A DNA stretch of 64,000 nt from Clostridium muellerianum (GCF_012926525.1 NZ_JABBNI010000058.1:186001-250000), one strand, 5' to 3'; shown: positions 25,673 through 35,758, counted from the first letter of the stretch. Made by a program: numbers and translations. The notes: generated from the letters alone by a model not told the origin.

Positions 25673-25681
25673 GGAAGGTTT

Positions 25682-28240
25682 ATGTTTAAACGATGTTTTG
25701 CAAGCTTTACAACATTTCTTTTATTTATTGCAATGTTTTTAATTGCCTCTACACAGAAAGCTTATGCTTATCAGAACAGTGGGTACTTTGATAATGTAAA
25801 GGTGGGACTTACAAGTATGTCCGCTACTACTATTACCGCTGTATTAAATGGAGACTACACTTTAAATGGACAAACATATCCATCGGGCTCTGTTTTAAAT
25901 TTTGGAGTAAATGGAACAAGTGTTACGTTAAATGGAGTAGTACAGAGTGAGATTACTTTAATTCCTAATAGTAGCTCTAATTTGTTAACTCTTACTTCTA
26001 ATTCAGTATCAAATAAGTACTTAGGTTATTTTTCAATAAAATTTTATAATGGAAAAGTACTGCCCATTAATATAATTGATATTGAAAGCTATTTAAAGGG
26101 TGTAGTAGGATATGAATTGGACAATAGTTATCCAATGGAAGCTTTGAAAGCACAAGCAGTGGCAGCAAGAAACTATGCAATATCACGAATAGGATATGCT
26201 ATAGCTAACGGTTATGATTTTGATGATACTCCAGCTTATCAGACATATAAAGGTTATGATGCAAGCCTTAACAATGTGATTAGTGCTGTGGATCAAACTA
26301 AAGGACAAGTTCTCTTATATAATGACAAGTTAGTGGAGACACTATATTCTGCATGGCATGGAGGAGTTTCAGAAAATAGCGAAAATGTATGGGGAAATTA
26401 CGTGCCATATCTACGATCTGTACAAGATTCCTTTGAAAATTTACCTTGGCCAGGTGGTAATATGGTACTGACTAATGCACAGATACAAACAATTTTGGTA
26501 AATAAGAAATATATAGCTTCTACAGATACATTTGTAAATTTAGATTTAAGTTCAATAACTAAATTTGCAAGTGGTAGAGTATCAAATATTAATATTATTT
26601 ATAAAGATTCAGCAGGAACTACTCAAACAAAGTCTGTAAAAAATGATTATACAAGGACTTTCCTTGGATTGCCAAGTAATCTTTATAATGTGACTTATGA
26701 TACAGTAAAAGGAGCTTATACTTTTTCAGGAAAGGGAAATGGACATGGTCTTGGAATGAGCCAGATTGGGGCTAAAAACAGGGCTGATGCAGGACAAACT
26801 TATGATCAAATTTTAAAGTTTTATTATCAAAATGTATATTTGCAGAATCTTATTACAAGTGCTATCTTAACTAACTTCACTCAGAGTACAAATAGCTTGC
26901 TTGCTGGAAACACTAGTTCCTTTAATGCAACTGCAACATCTGGTAGTGGAACTTATTTGTATAAGTACGTGATAATGAATGGAGCTAATGTTGTATACAC
27001 AAGAGATTATAATAATACTTCATCGTTAGATTATGTACCAAGCACTGAAGGAAATTATACTGTACAAGTTTATATGAAGGATCAAAATTCCACAGCTGAT
27101 TCTGATGATACAAAGACATCTTCTTTTGTGGTTTATGGAAAGCCTACTATAAGTAATTTAACTACTAATAAATCACAATATTTAGCTGGACAAACTGTTA
27201 ACATAAATACAGCCGCTGTGTCAGGTTCTGGAAGTTATCTTTACAAATATGTAATTTCTTTAAATGGAACAACTTTGTCCACTGTAGATTATAGCAGTAA
27301 TACAAATTCACTTTATAAAGTAAGTAGTGCAGGAAACTATAATATAACAGTATATGTGAAAGATTCACTTTCAACAAAGGATTATGACGATATGAAAACT
27401 GCGGCGGTTCAAGTATACGATCAACCTACTATGACTTATACTAGTACAAAAAATTATATTTTTGTTGGAGATACTGTGAATTATAGTATAAGTGAAGTAA
27501 ATGGTTCTGGCAGTGCACAATATAGATTTGTGGCTATGAATGGAAGTAATATAGTAGCTGATAGTGGTTATTTAAGTTCAAACACTTTTAGCTTTAAACC
27601 AGAAGCTTCAGGAAATTATCAAGTTGTTGGATACATTAAGGATTCACTATCTCAAAAGACCTTTGATGCTCAAAGTACCTTGAATTTGAATGTATATAAT
27701 CCTCAAATTAAAAATGTAAATGTAAATGGATATTTTTATGTAGGAACTATATTAAGTTTTTATGCAGGTAGTACAGGGGTGAGTCCTTCTGGAATGAGCT
27801 ACAGGTATGAGGTGTATAATAATGGAAGAGTAGTGGCATCTAATAATTTCAGCACCTCCAGTACATTTTCTTTTATACCTACTATAGCTGGAACTTATAC
27901 AGTTAAAACTTATGGTAAGGATGGATTAAGTACAAAGGATTATGATAGTATAAAGCAATTTAATATCATAGTAAATAGTAAGCCTTTATATATTGCTACA
28001 TTGCCTTTAAGCTTAGGAACCACAAGTAATGATGTAGTATCATTGCAGAATGCTTTAATAAAATTGGGATATAATATTTCCAGTGCTACAGGATATTTTG
28101 GAAGTCAAACTAAAAATGCAGTAATAGCTTTTCAAACAAGTGAAGGAATACCATCAAACGGAACGGTAGAAACTTGGACGTGTAGTGAATTAAATTATGC
28201 GCTTATAACAAAATCAGGAATAAAAAACTTAAGCTTTTAA
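25682..28240 (+). CDS. Secreted SpoIID/LytB-like protein with Ig-like repeats and peptidoglycan-binding domain
   Basis: Exported wall protein of 852 residues. Signal peptide 1-28 (SFTTFLLFIAMFLIASTQKAYA). SpoIID/LytB domain about 115-390, with the catalytic-type Glu at about 145 (GVVGYELDNSYPMEALKAQA) and the GHGLGMSQIGA motif at 354-364. Four repeats of about 95 residues follow (about 393-780), each with a G-S-G-x-Y-x-YKY core and an end like G-x-Y-x-V-x-x-Y-x-KD-x-x-S-x-x-x-D, akin to Y_Y_Y domains. A PG_binding_1 domain closes it (TTSNDVVSLQNALIKLGYN). SpoIID is a lytic transglycosylase acting on denuded glycan. The in-frame TTG at 25574 lacks a site, so ATG 25682 after GGAGGAAGG is the start. 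Confidence 0.88.
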   Translation: MFKRCFASFTTFLLFIAMFLIASTQKAYAYQNSGYFDNVKVGLTSMSATTITAVLNGDYTLNGQTYPSGSVLNFGVNGTSVTLNGVVQSEITLIPNSSSNLLTLTSNSVSNKYLGYFSIKFYNGKVLPINIIDIESYLKGVVGYELDNSYPMEALKAQAVAARNYAISRIGYAIANGYDFDDTPAYQTYKGYDASLNNVISAVDQTKGQVLLYNDKLVETLYSAWHGGVSENSENVWGNYVPYLRSVQDSFENLPWPGGNMVLTNAQIQTILVNKKYIASTDTFVNLDLSSITKFASGRVSNINIIYKDSAGTTQTKSVKNDYTRTFLGLPSNLYNVTYDTVKGAYTFSGKGNGHGLGMSQIGAKNRADAGQTYDQILKFYYQNVYLQNLITSAILTNFTQSTNSLLAGNTSSFNATATSGSGTYLYKYVIMNGANVVYTRDYNNTSSLDYVPSTEGNYTVQVYMKDQNSTADSDDTKTSSFVVYGKPTISNLTTNKSQYLAGQTVNINTAAVSGSGSYLYKYVISLNGTTLSTVDYSSNTNSLYKVSSAGNYNITVYVKDSLSTKDYDDMKTAAVQVYDQPTMTYTSTKNYIFVGDTVNYSISEVNGSGSAQYRFVAMNGSNIVADSGYLSSNTFSFKPEASGNYQVVGYIKDSLSQKTFDAQSTLNLNVYNPQIKNVNVNGYFYVGTILSFYAGSTGVSPSGMSYRYEVYNNGRVVASNNFSTSSTFSFIPTIAGTYTVKTYGKDGLSTKDYDSIKQFNIIVNSKPLYIATLPLSLGTTSNDVVSLQNALIKLGYNISSATGYFGSQTKNAVIAFQTSEGIPSNGTVETWTCSELNYALITKSGIKNLSF

Positions 28241-28242
28241 TG

Positions 28243-28286
28243 AAAACAGGAACTTTGATACTTTTTCAAGGTTCCTGTTTTGTATT
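28243..28286. terminator. Bidirectional terminator
   Basis: AAAACAGGAAC pairs with GTTCCTGTTTT (11 bp plus inner AA/TT pairs), 16-nt loop. It separates the SpoIID-like gene from convergent yedF. Confidence 0.8.
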
Positions 28287-28298
28287 ATGTGAGTTTAA

Positions 28299-28880
28299 TT
28301 ACAGTTTAATAGTATTGTCGGCAGAATTCATTTTTTCCACTATGGTATACATATTACTAATTTCACCTACAAGTAATTTTTCCTTTAATCCATAAAAATC
28401 AAGGCAGGTTCCACAGCTTAATATATTTACACCTTTCTCTTTAAGCACTTTAATACTTTCAATGCAGTCAGAACCTTCAGTGGTAAGTTTAACACCACCA
28501 TTTAAAAATAGTATTTCAGAAGGAAGGTTATCACTTTCACTTAAAGCATAGAAATAGCTTTTTATTAAAATTGTTCCTAACTTGTCATCGCCAATACCAA
28601 GCTTATCAGAAGAAACTACTATAACAAAATTTTTATCATCAAAGTTCATAGGCTTACAGCTGCAAGAATCTTTAGTGATATCTATATAATAAAGGCCTTC
28701 TTTTTCTTCAACTTTATATTTGAAACCATTACTTTCAGCAAATTTTGAAATATTATTTTTTGAAACTTCATTGTCAACTATAACAGTAGCTTGTCCTTCA
28801 TTTATAGAATCAAAATGTTTTTTTGTATTAATAACAGGTTGAGGACATTTTAATCCTTTACAATCAATTATATTTGTCAT
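28299..28880 (-). CDS. yedF: Sulfurtransferase-like selenium metabolism protein YedF
   Basis: Two-domain protein of 193 residues. Residues 1-70 form a TusA-like domain with the C-P-Q-P motif (Cys12). After a Cys pair (SCSCKP) comes a DsrE-like domain (about 85-190) with LFLNGGVKLTTEGSD and ILSCGTCLDFYGL. This fusion is the YedF family, found alongside selenophosphate metabolism in many anaerobes. The exact reaction is not established. No selD or selA is adjacent. A purine-rich GAAAGGTGG site lies upstream of the ATG. Confidence 0.85.
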   Translation of the reverse strand: MTNIIDCKGLKCPQPVINTKKHFDSINEGQATVIVDNEVSKNNISKFAESNGFKYKVEEKEGLYYIDITKDSCSCKPMNFDDKNFVIVVSSDKLGIGDDKLGTILIKSYFYALSESDNLPSEILFLNGGVKLTTEGSDCIESIKVLKEKGVNILSCGTCLDFYGLKEKLLVGEISNMYTIVEKMNSADNTIKL

Positions 28881-29175
28881 TTACAAGTACCACCTTTCAA
28901 AATTAATTAAATAATTGTATATTTATTTGTTAAACAATGCAATAATAATAGTATTGATTTAAGTAAATTATAACATAACTATATATTTAGACATTATAGT
29001 TTTTATGAATAAGTTGTAGTACAACTATTTGCAAAAGCTATAGAAATGTAACAAAAAAATAATAATCAGAAAATTCTGTAACACTGGTTAAAGTCGAAAA
29101 TTTATGTTATTATAATATACAGTATTTATATATGCAACTAACTAAAGGATAATATAAAAAGGAAGGATTTGTACA

Positions 29176-30717
29176 ATGAAGGAATTTATTTCTATGATGG
29201 GACAATTTATTTATAACTCCATTATCTGTGGCATAGATGTTTTTCAAGTATTAGTAATTATACTTACAATGTATTATTTAGTTATCTCATTATTTGGGTT
29301 TTATAAAAAAGAGGATAAAGAAGCAGAAACTTGTAAGCCAAAAAAGAAATTTGCTTTGTTAGTAGCAGCACATAATGAGGAAATGGTAATAGGAAATATT
29401 GTGGATAGCTTAAAAGAATTGGATTATCCCAAAGATTTATATGATATTTTTGTAATTGCAGATAATTGTACTGATAGAACTGCAGAAATTGGAAGACAGC
29501 ATGGTGGAAATGTGCATGAGAGAAATGTTTCAGATAAAAGAGGAAAAGGTTATGCGTTAGAATGGATGTTTGCTAGAATATTTAAAATGGATACTAAATA
29601 TGATGCTATAGCTATTTTTGATGCAGATAATTTAGTTTCAAAGAATTTTCTAAATGAAATGAATTATAAATTGCTTAAAGGATATAAAGTTGTTCAAGGT
29701 TATATAGATAGTAAAAATCCAGATGATTCCTGGATAACACAGTCTTATTCAATATCATTTTGGACATCTAATAGGTTATTTCAATTAGGAAGAGCAAATT
29801 TAGGATTATCAAGTCAGATAGGTGGAACTGGATTTTGCATGGATACAGAAACACTTAAGAAATTAGGATGGGGTTCTACTTGTCTTACAGAAGATTTAGA
29901 GTTTACTTGTAAATTAGTACTTAATGGACATAAAGTAGGTTGGTCTCATAATGCTATAGTTTATGATGAAAAACCTTTAACATTAAAACAATCATGGAAT
30001 CAGAGAAAAAGATGGATGCAGGGATTTGCGGATGTATTCTCAAGGTTTTTCTTAAGACTTATGAAAAAAGCTGTAAAAGAAAGAAGTTTTATTACCTTAG
30101 ATTGTGCTTTGTACACTATGCAGCCGTATGTAACATTGTTTATGGCAGCTTCTGCTATAATAAGTTTAATTAAAGGTGTTAGTGGTATAGATGTAATAAC
30201 ATTGGATGGAATTTTTAGATACATTTTTTATAGTAGTCAAAGTAGTAATATTCAATATGCTTGGATGATATTTAGTATAGGTCAATTCTTATTTACACCA
30301 ATAGTTATGTTGTTAGAGACAAAGTTGTCTAAAAAAATGTTTGGAGTGTTTGCTCTATATTCTTTAAATGCAGTAATATTTTCAAAGGTTTTTAGTTATT
30401 TAAGAGAAAATTATGTGGGATTTTTAAGCACATACAATTTATCTACTATAGTTACAGACAAACATATGAATGAATTTATAATTCCTTCAATTGAATATAC
30501 AGTCTTGATTACCATTATTTACATAATGATGTTTGTTATTATTATAGGCATGGTTGATAGAAAATATTCATTAAAAATATTCATATGGTATATGTTGTTT
30601 AGTGTGTATACTTTAACATGGGTTCCTATAACTATTCAGGGAATTTTAAATAAGGATAAGAAAGAATGGAGCCATACTAAACATATAAGGCAAATAAGTA
30701 TTCAAGAAGTGGAATAA
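29176..30717 (+). CDS. Processive family-2 glycosyltransferase (membrane)
   Basis: Glycosyltransferase of 513 residues. One N-terminal helix (about 20-40), a cytosolic GT-A domain (58-300), and four or five C-terminal helices. Catalytic features are intact: AHNEE near 65, DAD at 149-151, TED at 238-240, and the processive-synthase Q-x-x-R-W motif QRKRW at 276-280. The layout matches cellulose, hyaluronan and poly-N-acetylglucosamine synthases, so the product is likely an exported polysaccharide or glycolipid. No accessory polymer gene is adjacent, and the sugar is unknown. Ribosome binding site AAGGAAGG. Confidence 0.88.
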   Translation: MKEFISMMGQFIYNSIICGIDVFQVLVIILTMYYLVISLFGFYKKEDKEAETCKPKKKFALLVAAHNEEMVIGNIVDSLKELDYPKDLYDIFVIADNCTDRTAEIGRQHGGNVHERNVSDKRGKGYALEWMFARIFKMDTKYDAIAIFDADNLVSKNFLNEMNYKLLKGYKVVQGYIDSKNPDDSWITQSYSISFWTSNRLFQLGRANLGLSSQIGGTGFCMDTETLKKLGWGSTCLTEDLEFTCKLVLNGHKVGWSHNAIVYDEKPLTLKQSWNQRKRWMQGFADVFSRFFLRLMKKAVKERSFITLDCALYTMQPYVTLFMAASAIISLIKGVSGIDVITLDGIFRYIFYSSQSSNIQYAWMIFSIGQFLFTPIVMLLETKLSKKMFGVFALYSLNAVIFSKVFSYLRENYVGFLSTYNLSTIVTDKHMNEFIIPSIEYTVLITIIYIMMFVIIIGMVDRKYSLKIFIWYMLFSVYTLTWVPITIQGILNKDKKEWSHTKHIRQISIQEVE

Positions 30718-30766
30718 TCAACAAATGTTACTTAGCTAGATATAATAGCAGGTAGCTATTAAATAA

Positions 30767-30816
30767 AAAGTGCTGAATGTCAGGAAGTTTAATCCAGACA
30801 TTTAGCACTTTCTATT
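30767..30816. terminator. Terminator spanning the ABC-F stop codon (bidirectional)
   Basis: AAAGTGCTGAATGTC (30767-30781) pairs with GACATTTAGCACTTT (30797-30811), 15 bp with one G-T. The 15-nt loop contains the TAA of the ABC-F gene (30789-30791). T-rich tracts follow on both strands. Confidence 0.75.
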
Positions 30817-32708
30817 TTTTCAGCCAGCTCATTTAAATAAGTCCATCTCTCCAATAAATAATCGAGCTTTTCTTGTAATTCTTGTTTTTCAGCTAAAAGC
30901 TTTTGAAGCATTTCGTAATCACTACCTGTAGAATTTATCTTTGAGTCTAAGATTTCTATTTCCTTTTCTACACCAGCAATAACATCATCTATTTCATCAA
31001 ATTCTTTTTGTTCTTTGTAGGAGAACTTTAAAGCTTTATTTTTCTTTTTTTCCTCTTTGTAATCTGATTTAGTATCTTTTTTGTTTGATTCTTTTAGTTC
31101 TTCTTTATTTTCACTTTCACATTTATCCATGTATTCAGTATAATTTCCAGTATAATAATCTATGGAAGAATTACCCTTAAAGATTAGAAGCTTTTTAAAA
31201 GCTTTATCTAAAAAGTATCTATCATGAGATACAGCTATAACTGTTCCTGAAAAGTCTTCTAAATAGTCTTCTAAAACAGTAAGTGTTTCTATGTCCAAAT
31301 CATTAGTAGGTTCATCAAACATTAATACATTAGGAGCACTCATAAGCACTCTAAGTAGCTGAAGCCTTCTTTTCTCACCACCAGAAAGTTTTGATATAGG
31401 TGTCCATTGCATTTCAGGAGTGAATAAAAATCTTTCTAGCATAACAGAAGCACTTAATGTTTCTCCATCTGAGGCTTTTAAAAATTCTCCAACTTCTTTT
31501 ATATATTCTATAACCCTTAAGTTTTCATTCATTTCTTTATTTTCTTGAGAAAAGTATCCTATTTTTACTGTTTCACCTATGTTAACTTCTCCAGAATCAG
31601 GTTTTATTATACCTGCACATATATTTAGAAATGTAGATTTGCCAATGCCATTTGGACCGATGATACCAACTCTATCATTATTTGAAAATATGTAACTGAA
31701 GTTGTCTAGTATTTTTTTATTTTCAAAGGACTTACTTATGTTTTCAAGTTCTATAACCTTTTTACCAAGTCTAGTACTTGCAGAGGACATTTGAACTCTG
31801 TCACTAGCTGTATCGAATTTAGTATTTTTAAGATCTTCAAATCTTTCAATTCTAGCTTTTTGTTTAGTACTTCTAGCTTTTGCACCTCTTTTTATCCAAG
31901 CCAGTTCTCTTTTGAAAAGGTTTTTGTGCTTATCTTCTAATGATTTGTTTAATTCTTCTCTTTCTAATTTTTTTTCTAAAAAAATACTGTAGTTTCCACT
32001 ATAGCTGTAGAGATTTCCGTTATCCAATTCTATAATTCTATTGGTAACTCTATCTAAAAAGTATCTATCATGGGTAATCATAAGTAGAGCACCTTTTCTG
32101 TTGTTCAAATAATTTTCAAGCCAGGCTACAGTATCGTTATCAATATGATTGGTAGGTTCGTCTAGAATTAGTAAATTTGAAGGGGTTATAAGGGCACCAG
32201 CCAGAGCTATTCTCTTCTTTTGACCTCCAGAAAGAGTTGCTATCTTTGCGTCAAAGTCAAAAATGTTAAGTTTAGTAAGGATAGTTTTAGCATCACTTTC
32301 TACCTGCCATGCATTTAAACTATCCATTTTAGCGGTTAAATCCAAAAGCTTTTTTTGTTTGACTTCATCATTCGGATTTTTTTCTAAGGATTTAAGTACA
32401 TTTTCATATTCTCTCAAAACCTTCATTATTGGAGAATTTCCCTTAAACACCTGTTCAAGAACTGTAGCATTTTCATCAAAGTAAGTGTTTTGAGAAAGAT
32501 AATTTATTGTTAAGTTGTTTGAGGTTATTATATTACCGCTGTCGTAAGTTTCTGTGCTAGCAGCAATTCTAAGTAAAGTAGATTTACCTGTACCATTTAT
32601 ACCGATGACTCCTATTTTTTCTCCTTCATTTATGCCTAAAGATATATTGTTTAGAATAAATTTTTCACCATAGCTTTTACATATATTTTCTAAAGATATT
32701 AAGTTCAT
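30789..32708 (-). CDS. ABC-F family ATPase (Uup/ribosome-associated type)
   Basis: Soluble protein of 639 residues with two ABC ATPase domains and no membrane helices. Domain 1: GINGTGKST, signature LSGGQKKRIALAGAL, LLILDEPTNHID. Domain 2: GPNGIGKST, LSGGEKRRLQLLRVL, VLMFDEPTNDLD. A charged linker (about 235-305) joins them. The C-terminal 110 residues are Lys/Glu-rich and end in a coiled coil, the mark of the Uup-like subgroup. ABC-F proteins act on the ribosome, rescuing stalled complexes or giving antibiotic resistance. The long C-terminal coiled coil favours Uup over a resistance factor. Confidence 0.9.
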   Translation of the reverse strand: MNLISLENICKSYGEKFILNNISLGINEGEKIGVIGINGTGKSTLLRIAASTETYDSGNIITSNNLTINYLSQNTYFDENATVLEQVFKGNSPIMKVLREYENVLKSLEKNPNDEVKQKKLLDLTAKMDSLNAWQVESDAKTILTKLNIFDFDAKIATLSGGQKKRIALAGALITPSNLLILDEPTNHIDNDTVAWLENYLNNRKGALLMITHDRYFLDRVTNRIIELDNGNLYSYSGNYSIFLEKKLEREELNKSLEDKHKNLFKRELAWIKRGAKARSTKQKARIERFEDLKNTKFDTASDRVQMSSASTRLGKKVIELENISKSFENKKILDNFSYIFSNNDRVGIIGPNGIGKSTFLNICAGIIKPDSGEVNIGETVKIGYFSQENKEMNENLRVIEYIKEVGEFLKASDGETLSASVMLERFLFTPEMQWTPISKLSGGEKRRLQLLRVLMSAPNVLMFDEPTNDLDIETLTVLEDYLEDFSGTVIAVSHDRYFLDKAFKKLLIFKGNSSIDYYTGNYTEYMDKCESENKEELKESNKKDTKSDYKEEKKKNKALKFSYKEQKEFDEIDDVIAGVEKEIEILDSKINSTGSDYEMLQKLLAEKQELQEKLDYLLERWTYLNELAEKIESAKCLD

Positions 32709-33036
32709 TTAATTCACGTATCCTTTCTAGCTATTTTCATAACACTATTTAGTATATTATCAAAAAAGGTTTTTGTAGGCAATACTAAAAATATATTTGT
32801 AATGTACTATTTATGTATTAAGTGGTAATAATATTTTATGTAGGAATTAAATTTAGAGTTATAATAATGTGCATTTTTTAAACTTAGAGCTTTCCAGTTT
32901 AGTTTAAAATGCGAATTAAAGAAAATATTACTCAAAAATAGAATTTTATGAAGGATATTATTTTTTTTTATGGAATAAAATAATATATATATCTATGGAT
33001 TAAAATGCAAAAATTATAATTAAGGGAGGGCTGTCC
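32709..33036. other. Intergenic region, divergent promoters
   Basis: 328 bp, very AT-rich, between the divergent ABC-F and VIT/VWA genes. I see no gene or strong hairpin. Promoters must lie here but no box pair stands out. Confidence 0.35.
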
Positions 33037-35484
33037 ATGGGTTATAGTATAAAGGAAATTAAAGGAAATTCCCAGGGTATGATATTAAAGAAAGTCAGCA
33101 TAAATGGCAACATCTGTGGAGAATATGCTGAAATATCTATAAATCAGGTATATGAAAATAAAAGTAGAGGTGATGTAGAAGGAGTATATGTTTTCCCAAT
33201 ACCTAAAACTGCTATAATATCAGGATTTGAAGCAGAAGTAGGAGGAAAAACTTTAAAAACTATAGTAGAAGAAAAGGAAAAAGCATTTAAAATTTATGAA
33301 AATGCTAAAAGTAGAGGAGACAATACTGTATTTTTAGAAGAATTAAAGCCTCATATGTTTAAGATAGCCATAGGAAAAATTATATCTGGTGAAACAGTTA
33401 AAATAAAATTATCCTATATAGATGAGTTGCAGTATAAAGATAAGAAATTTAAACTTACAATTCCTGCAATGCATGAACCAACTAAAATGGATGAGGATTC
33501 AAAGCTTAACAATTTAAGAAATACTTTAGTAAATAAGCTTGTAAAGAAAGAATCAGAAGACAGCGAGTTTCAGTTTAAAACTAATATTATAGTAGAGTCT
33601 TTATGTAAATTGGAATTTGAATCTCCTTATCATAAGCTTAAAGTAGAAAGAGAAGGGGATACTGTAGCTAAAATTAACTTACAGGATGATTATGAGGCTA
33701 TGGATAAAGACTTTATACTTATTATGAAAGAAAAGGATCCTTTAGAAGCGGATGGCATGATTTATGAATATAAGGAGAATGGTGAGGATAGAAGGGTAGT
33801 TTATCTTAGAATGATTCCTAAGCTTGATGATTATGAAATAGAAGAAAAAGAAAGTTATGTTTTTCTTATAGATATTTCAGATACTATGAAAGGCGATAAA
33901 ATACAGCAGGCTAAAGATGCACTTCAAATTTGCATAAGAAACCTTGAAGAAGGAGATACTTTTGACATTATTGCAATGGGAGAAACTTTAAAGTATTTCT
34001 GGGATGAGGGAATGGCCCAATTTAATTCTGATACTTTAAAGAAAGCATCACAGTGGATAGAAAACTTGTCTACGGAAAATGATGCAGATATATTTGGAGC
34101 TATAAAATACAGCCTTGAAAATGAGGGCGGACATAATACAATATTAATTTTTACAGATGATGAAGTTGAAGAAGAAGATGAAATATTAGATTATGTAAAG
34201 GAAAACTTAGGTGATAATAGAATATTTACCTTTGGTTTTGACTCAGAAACTAATAATTATTTCTTGAATAAGTTAGCTCATGAGAGTTTTGGAAAAGCCG
34301 AGTTTATAAATAAAGGACAGAGAATTGAAGCTGTAGTATTGAGACAGTTTAAGAGAATTCAAAATCCAGAAGTAGATGATGTGCAAATAGACTGGGGAAA
34401 TATGCAGGTTCAAGCTACTTACCCACGAACTATAGATTATATGTATGACAGAGAAGCTTTTTCAATTTTTGCTTATGTAATAGGAGAAGTAAGTGATGAA
34501 ATAGTTGTAAGTGGAAAAGTTGGCGATAGAGAGTATGTAAAGAAAGTGGATTTGGATAACTTTAATACAGAGGATAATGCTAATTTACTTAAAAAAGTAT
34601 GGGCAAGAAAGAGAATTAGGTCCATTGAAATGAATATGATGTCTCAGCGTGGAGATGTAAAAGAAGCCATGAGGCAAAAAGTAATAGAGCTATCTAAAAA
34701 CAATGGATTAATAAGTCCAGAGACCACATTTATCTTTATGGAACTTAGAGAAGAGCCAGTGCTTGGCATAGAACTTAAGAATATAATTCCAATTAGTGTT
34801 AAAGAAATAACCTTATCACATGAATTTGAAGAAGAAAACTTAGATGCAGCAGACAAGTCAGGTTTTTTGTATAAAAAATATGAAGGAACTATATTAGAAG
34901 AAAAAATTCACAAATTAAAAGGAGACAATTTATATCTTAATAGTAAATATCCAAGAAATAAGCTTTTAAGAATAATTGCTAAAAATCAATTTGCAGAAGG
35001 AGCTTTCGTGGATTATGAAGACAGTAGTACAGAGGATAAAGTAGAAACTACTGCTATGGTTTTATTAGCATTTATTTTAGGTGATGAAGATATAGATATA
35101 TATTTTAATCAATTAAATAAATCTGTAGAATTTATATGTGATAAATGTGTTAGTGAAGATTTTAAATTAGAAGATAGAGTAGGGAAAATGATAATTTTGG
35201 CTTTAGATAAAGCTGAAGAAAAGGGAATATTAAAGGAAAAAAATATGCAAAAAGCTGGGAAAACCTTAGATTATTTATATGATTTATTAAATAAAAGAGA
35301 AAGCGCTAAGGAAATGTTAAATAATTTAGTAGAGTATTCTTTAAAGAAAAATGTGGCTTCACTTTTCACAGTAAGTGAAGATGGAAGCTGTATAAATGAA
35401 CAAATAGTAATTAGTGAAGAAAGAAATTCTATTTTCAGCATGGCTAAATTAGCTGTTCTCATGATTTTAAATGATATAGTTTAA
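33037..35484 (+). CDS. VIT and VWA domain protein
   Basis: Protein of 815 residues. N-terminal VIT domain (about 5-135: KKVSINGNICGEYAEISINQVYENKS, then YVFPIPKTAIISGFEAEVGG), then a von Willebrand A domain (about 272-440). Its metal site reads DISDT, i.e. Asp279-x-Ser281-x-Thr283, in place of the usual DxSxS, followed later by the TDD loop. The rest is an alpha-helical charged region. There is no signal peptide, so it is cytosolic, unlike animal inter-alpha-trypsin inhibitor chains with the same pair. Function in bacteria is unknown. GGGAGGG lies before the ATG. Confidence 0.85.
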   Translation: MGYSIKEIKGNSQGMILKKVSINGNICGEYAEISINQVYENKSRGDVEGVYVFPIPKTAIISGFEAEVGGKTLKTIVEEKEKAFKIYENAKSRGDNTVFLEELKPHMFKIAIGKIISGETVKIKLSYIDELQYKDKKFKLTIPAMHEPTKMDEDSKLNNLRNTLVNKLVKKESEDSEFQFKTNIIVESLCKLEFESPYHKLKVEREGDTVAKINLQDDYEAMDKDFILIMKEKDPLEADGMIYEYKENGEDRRVVYLRMIPKLDDYEIEEKESYVFLIDISDTMKGDKIQQAKDALQICIRNLEEGDTFDIIAMGETLKYFWDEGMAQFNSDTLKKASQWIENLSTENDADIFGAIKYSLENEGGHNTILIFTDDEVEEEDEILDYVKENLGDNRIFTFGFDSETNNYFLNKLAHESFGKAEFINKGQRIEAVVLRQFKRIQNPEVDDVQIDWGNMQVQATYPRTIDYMYDREAFSIFAYVIGEVSDEIVVSGKVGDREYVKKVDLDNFNTEDNANLLKKVWARKRIRSIEMNMMSQRGDVKEAMRQKVIELSKNNGLISPETTFIFMELREEPVLGIELKNIIPISVKEITLSHEFEEENLDAADKSGFLYKKYEGTILEEKIHKLKGDNLYLNSKYPRNKLLRIIAKNQFAEGAFVDYEDSSTEDKVETTAMVLLAFILGDEDIDIYFNQLNKSVEFICDKCVSEDFKLEDRVGKMIILALDKAEEKGILKEKNMQKAGKTLDYLYDLLNKRESAKEMLNNLVEYSLKKNVASLFTVSEDGSCINEQIVISEERNSIFSMAKLAVLMILNDIV

Positions 35485-35575
35485 TAAAAAAGTTACTTAA
35501 AGATAGCTTTTAAAATCATTATAAAAATAACATAATATATAGAAGCTGTTGAATTAAAGTATTAAGAAGTGCATT

Positions 35576-35619
35576 CTATAGAATAGACAATATTAAAAGG
35601 TCTATTCTATAGTTTTTTT
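35576..35619 (+). terminator. Terminator of the VIT/VWA gene
   Basis: CTATAGAATAGAC (35576-35588) pairs with GTCTATTCTATAG (35600-35612), 13 bp, followed by eight Ts. Confidence 0.88.
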
Positions 35620-35758
35620 TATATAGAGAGCTAATCTATAGTTAACAGTGGATATTTAAAAGAAAAATTTTCTTCAAAAATTAACATAAAAAGATCATCC
35701 GTAACTTTCAATTATCTACTGCGAATTTTAAATATTCTATAAAGGTTATTGAATTTTA

